Below are positions 34,704 to 46,600 of a stretch of 64,000 bases of DNA, one piece after another. How positions within the stretch are numbered: position 1 is the stretch's first letter; every line of letters starts with the position of its first letter. The notes beneath the pieces were generated by a model. The model worked only from the letters and a program-made list of their open reading frames with translations. It did no database searches and had not been told where the DNA came from. The stretch comes from Clusia tigrina (lineage: Eukaryota; Arthropoda; Insecta; Diptera; Clusiidae), in contig OV050030.1 in the NCBI GenBank assembly GCA_920105625.2, positions 99,636,152 to 99,700,151 of the forward strand. Reading direction: 5' to 3'. The position numbers were made by a program, and so were the translations under genes.

Positions 34704-35216
34704 ATGTCGCAGGAATATTTATGCGAGCTTCAATCTAAAACCAAGTGGACACATCAGCACAATAACATCAACCAAGGGGACATGTTAATAATTAAGGAAG
34801 ACAATGTTCCAGTTCATCAATGGCCACTAGGAAGGATAACAAGGACCAATAAGAGTGATGATGGAGCAGTACGAGTAGCTGATGTTAAAGTAGCTACTGG
34901 AACTTGGAAACGTGCAATCCATAAATTAGCTCTACCTCCCATAAATTATAATAGGATCCATGACCAACCAACAAGTCATGAGAATCAAGATGAAAAAGTA
35001 GAAATACCAACAAAACGAATAAAAACAAGACATACGGGACTCACAACAGTACTGCTGGGATTACTCATCATACCAATTATCATGGGAGGTCCGATAAGAT
35101 TTTCACAGATTGATAACACCAAATTCAACACGGAATTAGGTATTTACTTCGAAGGAAAAGGTTCAGCACATTTCGAGAGGTCAGAATGGAAACTTGTAGT
35201 GTACTACAAACTATAG
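34704..35216 (+). pseudogene. BEL-1 DUF5641 domain joined in frame to the envelope N-terminus
   Basis: A 170-codon open frame. Residues ~1-80 (NINQGDMLIIKEDNVPVHQW, PLGRITRTN, VKVATGTWKRAIHKLALP) are the DUF5641 domain that ends BEL/Pao integrases. Residues ~113-130 (TGLTTVLLGLLIIPIIMGG) form a hydrophobic stretch like a signal peptide or membrane segment, and what follows resembles the N-terminus of insect retroelement envelope proteins. It ends with TAG at 35214-35216. A single pol-env frame is known in the roo element, which this recalls. Confidence 0.75.
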
Positions 35217-36190
35217 TCATACTCGGCAGAACTTACGACTTTATCCAAGGGCATCAGCAGTTTACGACAGTTATGTCAAAAACAGTCACCATTTACTTGT
35301 CATGATACTCTTGTGAACTTCGAGCATGTTGAAGCTGAATTAAGAATGAATAACAAGATATTGTTTCCCCATCGATCTAAAAGAAGTGCTGTGGATATAG
35401 TCTGAAATATTGAAAACTCATTGTTTGGTGTTTTGGACTCAGAATATGCAGAATCAATGTCAAAAACCATTCAGCAAGTGAAAGAAAATGAAGACCATTT
35501 ATTAGTCCTGCTCAAAAACCAAACATCAGTGATTGATTCAACCAGTGATTGATTCCAACTGACATACAGCAGAGGGTCTGAAGTATGTTCATGTGAAGTT
35601 AGACTGTTTGCCAACGATACTCGACGGGATTGCGTCCACCATGAAGTTCAAGACAATTCAACCTGGATTCAAATGGATCATAAGAACGAGTGGATCTACG
35701 CCTTGAAGTTTGCCACTGGCTTGAGTGCAGTATGTGATGGTGAATCCCTGCAATTAATATTAGAAGGAACGGGAATGCTGAAGCTACTACCATCTTGTGT
35801 TCTGAAACACAGTTTTATCACAATTCACGGCTATAAATCTCTCTCAAGCGCAGTACAAACCTCATATGTCAGCTTGGCCAATGCTAATGACATTCTCAAA
35901 ATGGATCAAAGCCAGCACCGATCACACTACACTAATAATATTGAACACTAAAACATGTAATTATCCAATCTCACCCCCATTCAAGGTCAATTATCAGAAA
36001 GGTTTGGGAGTTACCGTCCAAAGTACACACAATGGGTGTTCACCTTTCTGCACTCGGGTATTTAGCTCTTACCCTATCGGTTGGTGTAATTATGTATTCG
36101 CTCTGCAAGATCCAATCAAAAAAGCATAAATGTGATGTCACTCTACCGCAGCCGCAGTCTGCGCGTGCAGTAGCATTGAGGCTCAAATGA
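35217..36190 (+). pseudogene. BEL-1 envelope-like region (fusion-type), broken
   Basis: The frame of 34704 continues past 35216, interrupted by three stops (35214, about 35403, about 35550), and is open again at 35673-35951. A furin-type RSKR site lies at 35373-35384. After it comes a segment resembling the second subunit of errantivirus/baculovirus F-like envelopes (family knowledge). In another frame a hydrophobic stretch of about 20 residues (36050-36110) looks like the membrane anchor, followed by a Lys-rich tail that runs into the 3' LTR and stops at TGA 36188-36190. Such proteins mediate membrane fusion; this copy cannot encode one. Confidence 0.7.
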
Positions 36191-36569
36191 CACCTGCACA
36201 AGCATTAGGTGCATTCCCAAAAATGCAACATAAGCATTTGGGTGGCATTGAAACGTATGTTTCATTGAACTTGCACATGCTGCTATGCTCTGCTGTTATA
36301 TTCTGCTGTGTATTTACCTTTAGTACTTATTAATTATTATTGATGATGGTAGCAATAAGTTATTATTTAAGACGATGAATTTCAATAAACAAATCACTCT
36401 TTGATTCTTTATCAACAAGAAAACTGCGTCTTTCATTTCAGTGACGGCTTGTTCAGGTTCAAGTGCTTGAACAATCAAATTATCATTCCTAGTCGCATAT
36501 TGGTTGAAGTACCTGAATGAGACGTCAATAAGGAATACATCAGTACAGTCAAACGGGGCACTATTTACA
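36154..36569 (+). repeat. BEL-1 3' LTR, lacking the first ~116 bp of the 5' LTR
   Basis: Matches 28897-29301, with a 10-bp segment (near 36510) missing from the 5' LTR and scattered substitutions. It ends CTATTTACA at 36569, then GTATC. Either its 5' end was deleted or its start (perhaps TGTGATGTCAC at 36131) has diverged. Confidence 0.8.
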
Positions 36570-37342
36570 GTATCCATTCTATTCCCATTAATACGATGCC
36601 CGCGTAGCCTATTACTGAAAGGCGGTACTGTATTAATATTCCAAGGGTTCATTTGTGGTTTGATTCTATAACTGAGCCCGGTAGGCAGTGCTGTCGCATT
36701 TTATTTTCACTGATGGTTTCAAGACAGATATTGGATTGGGTGACAGTCAGGCTGCACTGAAGGCCTTACTCAGCCCTTTTGTCACTTGCAAGTTGGTGCT
36801 GTTGTGTAAATCCAGATTGAATTATGTTGGAGAGGATAACAATCTTTTGCTTACATGGGTTCCAGGACACTTGGATTAAGGGGAATGAAGTCGCGGACAA
36901 GCTAACGAATAAGAGATCTGAAACCAGTTTTGCTGTCCTGGAACCTGTTCTTCCCCTACATTTTGCTGTCATTAAGGCCACTATTACAAAAATTGGGCGG
37001 CATGTGCCAGAATCGCGAATGGGGGGCTGTAAGAGGCAGCACCTTCTGCCTGTTATTTCGGATAGAAAGTCAAAGTTTCTTCTTTTACTTGTTAGGAGAG
37101 ATTGCAGAATTCTGGTACGACTGATGATAGGTCATTTTGCATGGGCTAAGGATATGCAAAAGATAGGCATTGCAGACAGTGCACTTTGCTAGGCCTGTGA
37201 AGAGGAACATGAGACCGACATTTGCCCCGATTTCGCTGGGAAGTTCGAGGTATTTTAACTGACAAGAAGTGCAAAGTTTGACTGCTTAGAGACACAGGAA
37301 CTACTAAGGATTGTTCACAAATCTGGATGTCTTGTGATTTGA
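36570..37342 (+). pseudogene. LOA-like ORF2: RNase H and C-terminus
   Basis: Directly after the BEL-1 target duplication the frame continues with IHSIPIN. Then FIFTDGFKTDIGLG (first Asp box, near 36705-36745) joins abruptly to DSQAALKALLSPF, so the middle of RNase H including the Glu box is deleted. LLTWVPGHLD (stop) GNEVADKLTNK is the last box. Reading continues to MIGHFAWAKDMQ, CEEEHETD and LLRIVHKSGCLVI, ending at TGA 37340-37342, like the usual C-terminus of this family. Confidence 0.7.
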
Positions 37343-37424
37343 GTGCTATATTCGACTAGTTGTTCAGACAATTGGGCCCTCATGCATTTTGTCTTGATAA
37401 TATTGCGATACTAGCAGGGTGACA
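37343..37424. other. Probable 3' UTR of the LOA-like element
   Basis: About 80 bp between the ORF2 stop and the first readable BEL-2 pol sequence on the other strand. No poly(A) or repeat tail is obvious. Confidence 0.35.
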
Positions 37425-38084
37425 CAATTATCATGAGGGAGCAATGTCTGATGTTGAGTGGTAGTTTTGACATTTGTAGCCTTTCATCTACTCTTATGAT
37501 TCCATCCACCAAATATAGAGTAGATGGAAAAAGTGGAACCACAGCTTTTCTTGAGTTGGCTTATTTCTGATGGAAATGACTGTTTTTGGATATCCTTCAC
37601 AATGGTTGTTAAGGCAAGATATAGTTCTTCGATGTTGGGATGTGTTTGTAATGTTCTATGCACCCTTTGTAGCTGATAGTTGTTTATGAATGTATGAATA
37701 AATGCCACTATTCGGTGCGATCTATTAATTGAATTGGAAGAATTTATTTGTTCAATGAATGTGTGTTGATGCGTGGTAATGAGAATAGTTTTCTGTATTT
37801 TGCGTTCATTACTCCAGTTTGAAGTAATGGTTGTATAATCCAGCATTTCCTGTCGGAACATAAGATGGCACATGAAACCATGACCTCGACTTTATGATTT
37901 CGGCTGGAAGCATTCCTCTTCATATTATGACAGCTGGATTTTCGTCACCTGCTATATGTCTCCATTAACTGTCTTTTGTGGAACGCTGAATGCTGGCCAC
38001 TCTCTTTCCTACGAAGATATTCATGTTTGAAGACGGTGATGTAATGCAGGCCAAAACAATCGTTGAATCCATCGAGCAAAATTT
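37425..38084 (-). pseudogene. BEL-2 pol fragment: end of RNase H and linker to integrase
   Basis: Minus strand, right to left: a STIVLACITSPSSNMNIFVG stretch and KRVASIQRSTKD (end of RNase H, 38060-37980), a RGMLPAEIIKSR segment, then an open 129-codon frame (37873-37484) with RIVAFIHTFINNYQLQ, IEELYLALTTIVKDIQ, and in a shifted frame VDGIIRVDERLQMSKLPLNI (37510-37440), the linker before the integrase zinc finger. Gag follows directly to the right at 38085, so protease and RT are deleted. It ends at the LOA-like 3' end. Confidence 0.75.
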
Positions 38085-39001
38085 TGTACCACGGGAAGGT
38101 TGAAAGATTTTTCCATTAATTCAGTCATTATGAGCCTCATATTTGAATACCAAGCCTTAATTGTTTACCAAGCCATGTCATAGTTATTACTGTAGACAGT
38201 TCTGAAATTGAGTTTGTGCATTCCTAATGTTTGACTCATAGATAGATAATTTGAGTACATAAATCGTGAAATGTCTGCCATTCAAAGTATGATCCGCTGA
38301 TTTTTTGAATTTCAATTTTTGGCAACATGACTCTGTATAGTTTTGAATTGCCCTTGCTTGCTTCTCTGATGCACATTATTTTTAAGTTCAAATGTATGGT
38401 TTATATCATATCCTTCCAAATGGATGTTGCCAATGTCAAGACAGATAACCTCGTGTCTGCCAAGCAAAATATGTTACCCATTGAGTGGATATAGTCTAAT
38501 ACCACTTTCGCACAATTTTCAGTTTCCTAAGTGCCTTGGTGATATGTTCCAACGTTGCCTCAATTTGCTTGCTGGCGATTCCTTGACCGGCTACCGTTGG
38601 TAACATTTCCTTCATTGCTATATTCGATTTTGATGTGGTGGCTGATTCCTCAGGATCCTGAATGTGAATTGGTATGGGTGATAACACAGTCCCCAATCTG
38701 GATGATTCGCGCTGTTCCTGCAATGGAATTAGAACTTCCTGCAGTTTTAGTAAATGGTTGTCCCGCGATGCCTTTATTTATGTAAAGAAATCGTTGGTGA
38801 AGTAATGGTGCTCCTGGTGCTTAGCTAGTTGGACTTCAACCTCCAGTATTTGATGATTTCTTTGAAATTCTGTCCATTGAGTGCATCAATGCATCCTTCG
38901 ACATAAGCAAGCTTCTCCTTACGTGCCTTGAAGTTCTCGAATTGATGTTCCGCTTCCTTGCCAATGTGTGATTGGGAATTCGTTAGTTCTGCATTATTCA
39001 T
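38085..39001 (-). pseudogene. BEL-2 gag, N-terminal part (copy 2)
   Basis: Same as 44-960, with the start ATG at 38999-39001. Its C-terminal side is joined at 38085 to RNase H, a deletion absent from copy 1, where gag continues leftward. Confidence 0.75.
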
Positions 39002-39293
39002 CTTGGAATGCGCTTGATTAAAAATAATAAATACCTGTTTAGAGAGGTATGTAATGGCCTAACTCACGCACCTGATATCACAATAGAGCCTTACCACTGA
39101 AAGGGAGTATTTGTTCTCGAATTGATGTTCCGCTTCCTTGCCAATGTGTGACTGGGTATTCGTTAGTTCTGCATTATTCATCTTGGATGACGCTTGATTA
39201 GAAATAATAAATACCTGTTTAGAGAGGTATGTAATGGCCTAACTCACGCACCTGATATCACAATAGAGCCTTACCACTGAAAGGGAGTATTTG
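38934..39293. repeat. 180-bp tandem duplication in BEL-2 leader (copy 2)
   Basis: Two units, 38934-39113 and 39114-39293, with the same unit differences as copy 1; the tandem event predates the 38-kb duplication. Confidence 0.92.
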
Positions 39294-39315
39294 TGAAAGT
39301 AGTGATCGCTGGTCT

Positions 39316-39333
39316 ATCACGACGGGGTCACCA
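39316..39333 (-). other. BEL-2 primer binding site (copy 2)
   Basis: Identical to 1275-1292. Confidence 0.8.
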
Positions 39334-39335
39334 TA

Positions 39336-39791
39336 TAAAATACACTTGCTTTAGTGCTTACTTTAAATATAAAGCAGAGAACTGATTCCTTGGCATACGT
39401 TGGATCTTGCCACTGGTGGGGAAAATCCAACTTGTTTATTCGAAGTAAAGAATTATTCTGATTGTAATTACAAATTGAACAATATTTATTTTAAAATTAT
39501 TACTAGTAAATTTTATTATTTAAGCCAGGACGTGTGCTGCGTCAGCATTAAACCGTGCAAATGCTTTTGTATTCACGTTGGCTAGCGGACGAAGTACATA
39601 AATGTCACTCAATATATATTCAAACATAATCGATAAGGTACTGCAGAATTTATTATTATTATATTAAGACATTATGAAATAAAATTCCCAGAACTGTTGT
39701 CAAAAGAAATTCTAAATTAAAATAATTTTGTAAAATAAATAAATTAAACTCCTGTTCTTCACAACAAAGTTGCCGTAAGTCATATGTAACA
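39336..39791 (-). mobile_element. Probable 5' LTR of BEL-2 (copy 2)
   Basis: Equivalent of 1295-1750, with the same uncertainty about its right edge. Together with 37425-39335 it gives a gag/pol-deleted BEL-2 of about 2.4 kb. Confidence 0.45.
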
Positions 39792-40121
39792 ACGGAAGGG
39801 TTTCTTCACTTCACAATTAGCCGCAGAAAACATTTTACTTTCCCCACTTTTAGCTCTAACCCACAGGAAGGATTTCCCAACGACGAGCAGAACAGACTGA
39901 TCGATGTCTTCAGCACACACAAGAATACAATAAAACTGGCACAAATAACGCCCTTAACGCGACGTACCCATGCAGCCTTTTACAAATCACTTAATTTTAA
40001 CTATATAATTAATTAATAATTAATTTTAACTATATAAATTATTAATACTTTCTAATCAAAACAATTAAATATTAAATATTTCAAATAGCTTACGTTGTAT
40101 TTTTCAAGTTCAGTAGCTAAA

Positions 40122-43100
40122 ATGATACTTAATATATTACAATGGAATATTAAATGTTTTCAAAATAACTACCAAGAACTTGAACTAGAACTTCTGATTA
40201 AAACTTTCTCCCCCCAAATAATACGTCTTCAGGAAACGCACATACCGCATAACACAATTCCCTACCCCCTCACCAATACACTGGATATTTTCACAACTTT
40301 CCAACTAATACCACTTGTAAACAAGGAACTGGTATTCTTGTACACAAAATGTCCCACATAAGCTCTCCCAAATACAATCAAATAATCCAATTGTCGCTCT
40401 CGAGGTAAATATTAAATATCCTATAACAATAGCTTCAATTTACATATCACCCGAACAGAGCATATCAGACACTGACCTACCGAACATTTTAAACTCCTTC
40501 AACACACCCACAATATTAACAGGAGACTTCAACGGATGGAGTCCCATGATAGTTCTCGTTGTCATAACCAGCGTGGAAAAAATAGAGAATTTTACACTCA
40601 ACTACAATAACTCACGCTCCATTCACTTATATTAATTTAACCCTCTACTCACCGTCGCTTTTTCCACACGCCACATGGAATGTTTTGGATGATCTTTATA
40701 ATAGCGACCACTTCCACAAATCACTCTCCAATTCCTCCTAAAGAACCAACATTTAATGGCAAACGTGCAAATTGGATTCTATTTCAGAAACTCCTCTTTG
40801 ATAACAATTCTACTGCACGCTATTCCACTAACGTTAACAAAGAAGCCTCGCAAATTCATAAAATAATTCGCTCTGCTGCTAACTCCTCTATTCCACAAAC
40901 ACGATTAAATAAAAGAACTAGATATGTACCTTGGTGGTCAAGAGAACTAAATAAATATAGAAACGAAAAACAATCTGCTTGGAGGACTTACAAAAGAAAT
41001 ATGACCACACCCAACCTCATAGACTATCGCAAAATTAACGCTTTATTTAACAAGGAGAAAAAAAATTCCAAAAATAAAAGTTTTGAAAACTTTACTAAAA
41101 CCCTTAATCCAAGTACCTCAGTATTAGACATCTGGCAAAGAATTAAAACACTAACAGGTAACTATAGTACAAATTTTATAAAAATGCTTCAAGTAAACCA
41201 CATCTCTATAACTGACCCATTACAAACATCAAATAATTTTGCGCAACTTTTCTCTGAAAACTCTAAAGACCACAATTTTTACAACTCTCTCTCAATACGC
41301 ATCACACACACCAACAACAAATTTGCAAAGCAGCTAGAAACAGATATAAATTTAAATGAGCTAACAACTTGCCTTAAATCTGTTTCCGAATCTTCGCCGG
41401 GGCAGGACAAAATTACTTATGAAATTGTACGGAATTTACTCGCTGTTTGCATTCCAGAATCATATCTCTGTATAATCAGATATATACTACTGGGATCATC
41501 CCCCAAATTTTCAATACGGCCTTAATAATACCCATAAAAAAGCCAAACAAGGATTTAGTCGATATGGAAAGCTATCGTCCAATTTCGCTACTGCCATGCA
41601 TTGGAAAACTTCTTGAAAAAATTATAGCCAAAACACTTTCGTGGTTCTTAAATATTTCTAACCTCCTCTCACCATACCAAACTGGATTCAGGCCATGTCT
41701 ATGCACCACAGATGCTTTATTGTACATAGATCATCTACTCAGTAAATGTCTTTCTGCAAAAAACCACATATCTGTGCTTTCCATAGATTTCCAAAAAGCT
41801 TTCGATAATATTGGTCCCCATGTTGTATTAAAAAAACTTAAAGAATGGAATATTGGCCCAAAAATGTTCTATTATCTTAAATCCTTTTTAAACAATAGAA
41901 AAATTCGTTGCAAGCTGAGCAACATATTATCATCTACGTATCCACTTTCCAATGGTATCCCTCAAGGCTCACCACTCTCTGTAGATCTATTTACAATAGC
42001 TTTTGATGATTTAAGTAAATCCATTCTTGCAAATATACTTGTTCAGCATTGTTTATATGCAGATGATCTATATATCATTAGCAAAAATCAAGATATCAAC
42101 CAAATAAACAGAAATCTAGTTGAAACACTTAAAATTATTGACAGCTGCTCCTTACACTCATGGGCTAAAATTTCTTTTATTAAATCTTAACATTTACACA
42201 TTTGTAGAAAAAATAAATGCAACAATACAATAATTAATTCTAACAATATTACTATTGAAAATATTATCTATTTAAAAATTCTCGGCCTAATATTTGACAA
42301 TAAAAATAGCTTTAAGCACCATTGCATATATTTAAAAAATTGTCTAGCTGCCAGACTTAACATTTTGAAATACCTCTCATCCCCTAAAAGTCATATCCAC
42401 ACTAACACTCTAATTTCTGCAACGAAACTTACAATTCTCTCCAAAATAGACTACGGGCTGCAGATCTATGGAAAATGTACTAAAACCAATCTTAATATGT
42501 TAAAGACAACATATTATGCATCTGTGAGATCCAGCTTACGAGCCTTAAGAAATACGCGTACTGAAAATCTCTTAGCGGAAGGAGGCTTTGTCAAAATTGG
42601 ACAGAGAATGCAAATCCTGCGTTGTGGTCTAACGCCTCGTTTATTTTGAAACTCTTCGCATATTTTGAATAAAAAAATACAACTCTTAAAAGCTCGTAAA
42701 TTCTCTCTGTCGATGGAATCAGTGCTGTGCGCAGTTTATTAGCTTAAAACCAATCTGGATTTCAATAACACTCCACCAAGACGATCGGTCAAACACCCTC
42801 CATGGACTTTAAGCGCAGAGTCAGTTATCGATAAACTAACAAGGTATGGTAAGGGAGGTACAAACTCTGCAGTCTAAAAGCAGCTCTTCCTAGACACTAT
42901 TACACCACTCAAAGAAAAGAATCCGATATTCACTGATGGTTCAAAAAACTAGGATACAGTTGCTTTTCCAGACGTAGCCGAGAATAGAACATATATTTCC
43001 AGAGGATTATTACCGCATGGATCAAACTTTCTTGAAGCAGAAGCGCCAACCGCATTATCCAGCCAAAAATGGATTGAAATCAGAAAGGGAAAGTAGGTCG

Positions 43101-43610
43101 TCTGCACTAACAGTCGATCAGTCCATGAGGCAACAAAAAACTATTCTAACAGTTTAGATTTTATAGAAAAAATACAACAATTGCTCACTTTAATGATAAA
43201 AAGTGAAAATCATGTGGATACCAGGACATTCAGGTATCTGGAAACGAGCTAGCTGACTTAGCAGCTAAAGATGCACTAAACTGTCCATTAGAATTATTTA
43301 AGCCATTCTCCAAAAAAATTATTTTTACTTCAGCCAGGAGATATATATACAAACAATTAAGCAATGAATGGGTACGATATGACCACTCTTATAAAAGGAT
43401 CAACCCTGCAAGAGCCCCTCTGATCCTTCCTCACACAACATATATCACCATGAACAAATGCTACACGCGATTTCGATTGGGTCACACGCTAATAACCTAC
43501 ATGCATCTTTTTAAAAAGGAACCACAACCCCGATGTTGCATCTGCAATAATTCAGCTCTCACCATCTCACGTCTCCTTTCTGCCGGTCCCTTCATTTCCA
43601 CCATGCGAAC
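40122..43610 (+). mobile_element. I-clade non-LTR retrotransposon (copy 2)
   Basis: Equivalent of 2081-5578. It keeps the conserved glycine in TGDFNGW of the endonuclease (near 40520) that copy 1 lost, and lacks 8 bp after the RT core (near 42260). Pieces: endonuclease 40122-40705, linker 40680-41525, RT 41447-42190 with YADD at 42056-42067, thumb 42365-42649, RNase H and C-terminus about 42902-43610. It has the same stops and frameshifts as copy 1, so it was already dead when duplicated. Confidence 0.75.
41447..42190 (+). pseudogene. I-clade ORF2: reverse transcriptase core (copy 2)
   Basis: A 247-codon open frame like 3407-4150. Two amino-acid differences are visible: LNNRK for LKNRK and ISKNQ for ISNNQ. 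All catalytic boxes are intact. Confidence 0.85.
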
Positions 43611-46600
43611 TTTTTTTTTTATTTCCCTTTATTTCATACATCTGTCACCTAGTACATGATTTGACAATTTGTTTGGAAACTAATATAAAAAAACATATAG
43701 TTGCCTAAATTTTTCTTTCATTTTGTTTCGTTTTTTGTTTGATGTGGTAGTGCCAATTTAACTTACCAATGTATTTAGTAGTAGACCATATTTTTATATC
43801 TTTATTGTTTATTTTAATAGGTATTGGGTTAAATTTTGTTTTAGTTGTAAAAATTATTTGTACAGCCTTATCTTCATTAATTTTCAAGCACCATTCATCA
43901 AACCATTCCTTAACATTCTCCAGCTATTGTAAGATGAATAGACGAACACTCTTCATTATATTTGACGTAAAAGTAACGATCACTAAGATAACTTCCAACA
44001 ATCAAATAGTAGTCAAGTGGCAGCGTCGTTTTCAGTTTATGCAGCAGTCCTTTATGCCATACTTTGTCAAATGCTTTAGCAACGTCCAAGAATACAGCAA
44101 CGCAGTACCGCTTATATTCTATGTCTGTTTCAATTTTGTTTGTTATACGGTGTATCTGTTGAATCGTTGAATGTCGTTTTCTGAAGCCGAATTGGTGATT
44201 TGGTATAATGTTTTTATTGTTAAGGATCTGGCTAAGTCTATCATGTAATAGTTTGTCAGCAACTTTAGAAAGTATGGGAAGTAGGCTAATTGGTCTATAC
44301 GACGAAGCAGTTGTAGCATCTTTTCCCTGCTTCGGTAGTGCAATAATTTCGGCAAATATCCATACTTTGGGAAAAAATTGTAGTCGGAACATTGCGTTGT
44401 AACATTCCTTAAGTAGTTATAACCTATAGTAGGTAGCTCAGCGAGTGCTTTGCCTGTCAACATATCGTATCCTGGTGCTTTTTTGTGGCTTATTCGTTTT
44501 TTAATGCAATTAATTATTTCCGTTATGTTTGTTTTCTTTATTTTGGTTCTAATGTGTATATTTAAGTCATTGCATGTTTCAATATATTTAGCTTCGTCAT
44601 TTGGTAGGACTTTTTCAAAGTATTTAGCCAATGTTGTTGCTTCTTCATTGGTAGTAGCCCATGAGTTGTCATCTTTCCGTAGTGGTGGTTGATACCTTAT
44701 CTGAGTTTTTAATTTCTTTGTGAATTTTTATGTAATTTTCAACTTCTATATTTTGTATTTTAGTTAATAATTTCTTGATTAATTTTTTGCAGGATATATT
44801 TAAATGGTGTTTATCCTCGGGCAATCTAGTTTACTGCCACCTTTTTCTCAGCTTTCTCTTCTCAATAATTTGCTTTCTTATGAAAATATCCGTTGTAGGT
44901 TTATTTCTTCTAAATTTATGCTGTTGGCTCGATTTGATTCCTGCGTCTAGGACCACATCGTTGAAGTGAATAATGGCACATTCAGTGTCTAATTGTGTTT
45001 TCAGTGTGATAGACATATTCAGTTGATTTTCAATATGCCGTCTATACTCATTCCAGTTTGTTTTGTGGTTAAAAATCTTAGCTTTGGTTCTATGGGTTTG
45101 ATGTCAGTTGTGTAGTCAAGTATTATCAGAGAGTGGTCTGAAGAAAGTTCAAAACAAGCTTTAATTTTTAATTGGTTACACTTTATGTTTTTTGTTATGC
45201 TGAAGTCGATTAGATCTGGTATATTTTTCCTATCTGTTGGCCAGTATGTGGGTTCACCAGAGCTCAAAAATTTGCAGTTATTTTTGTTTATAGCATTAAT
45301 CAGATTTCGTCCTTTTTTATTGGTTAGCCTAGATCCCCAGTTAGTATGTTTTGCATTCAGATCTCCAGCTGCAATGAATCTTACGCCAAGCGTCTTTATG
45401 TAGTCATCATATTGATCCGTCGTTATTAGGTGTCTGGGGGGACAGTAAACTGAGGAGATGAGTATTGTCTTGTTTAAAAGTGAATCCCACCACGAGAATG
45501 ATTTGTCACATACATTTTATATCCAGGAATAACTAAATAGCTTTTGTTCGTAAAATGTGTTTCTGAAACTAGTGCTATATCAATTTTCTTGTCAGACAAA
45601 AATTGCTTCAACTCTAGATAATGTTTTGTTAGGCCATTTGCATTCCAGGCTACAATTTTGAAATTAGTACCTTCGTGCAGTTAAGCTTTTTAGTAACATT
45701 GTAATGTTCATATTCATCATACTAGTCATTTGAGTGATTAGGAATTTCACCATGGCTTTAATTTCATTAATATCACTAACGTTTGAATTTTTTGTATTTT
45801 CTTCAGTTTTATTGGGATTTGACGACCCTGCAATTTCGGCATAGCGTATGCCTGGTTTAACTACTGCTCCATCCATATTTTTGGTCTGGAGTAATAATGG
45901 ATCCTTTCTGCGCAAAGATGGAAACCTTTGAATTTTTATGGCTTTGTAAATTTCACAGCCTTTGTAGTTTGCAGTATGATTCCCGCCACATAGGGCACAT
46001 TTAAATTCAGCTGCGTTGGTTATTTTTGTTTGACATTCACTTGTTAGATGCTTTCCAGCGCATTTCACACATACTGGACCCCTTGTACAGTAGTTTTTTG
46101 TATGTCCGTATATTTGGCATTTAGTGCATTGCGCGACTTCTCTTTTATGATGAGGTGCCTTAAAAACTACAATGCAATGTTTTAATTTGTTAATAATATA
46201 AATATCTTTATTGTTAGTATTTGTTTCTAGTTCGATGCTAAACAGTGGGGAGCGGTTTTTTTGTTGTCCGTTGAGTTATGTTAGTTATGTTTAAAACTTT
46301 GTGACCGTTCATTTTTAATTTCTTCTTGGTCTGCGGAGGGGTGTATATTGCGAAGAATGACTTTGAAACCCCTTTCATTTTTGGTTTTAAATGTGTATAG
46401 CTTCGTAACTTTTTGCTTTAGCATTTTAATTATTTTGGTGTATGTTTCCGAGTCATTGGATTGAACTCGTAATTCATTTTTTATTAATATTTTAAAGATA
46501 AAGTTACTGTCTGCAACAGCATTTAGCGAATTTTTTAATGGCTTTGTGCATTCTATGCCTTGTACGTATATAGGGGGTGGTTTCTTTAAACTTTTTTTTC

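Larger units (their letters stand above)
28781..36569 (+). mobile_element. BEL-1: BEL/Pao LTR retrotransposon with envelope-like region
   Basis: A 7789-bp element with LTRs beginning TGT and ending ACA, a tRNA-Trp primer binding site, gag, protease, RT, RNase H, integrase and an envelope-like region, flanked by GTATC repeats. Gene order is that of BEL/Pao (integrase after RNase H, RT with YVDD, integrase followed by DUF5641). Coding is broken by stops and frameshifts, but all domains are present, so it is the most complete element in the window. It sits inside a LOA-like element and is absent from the duplicated segments. Confidence 0.9.
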
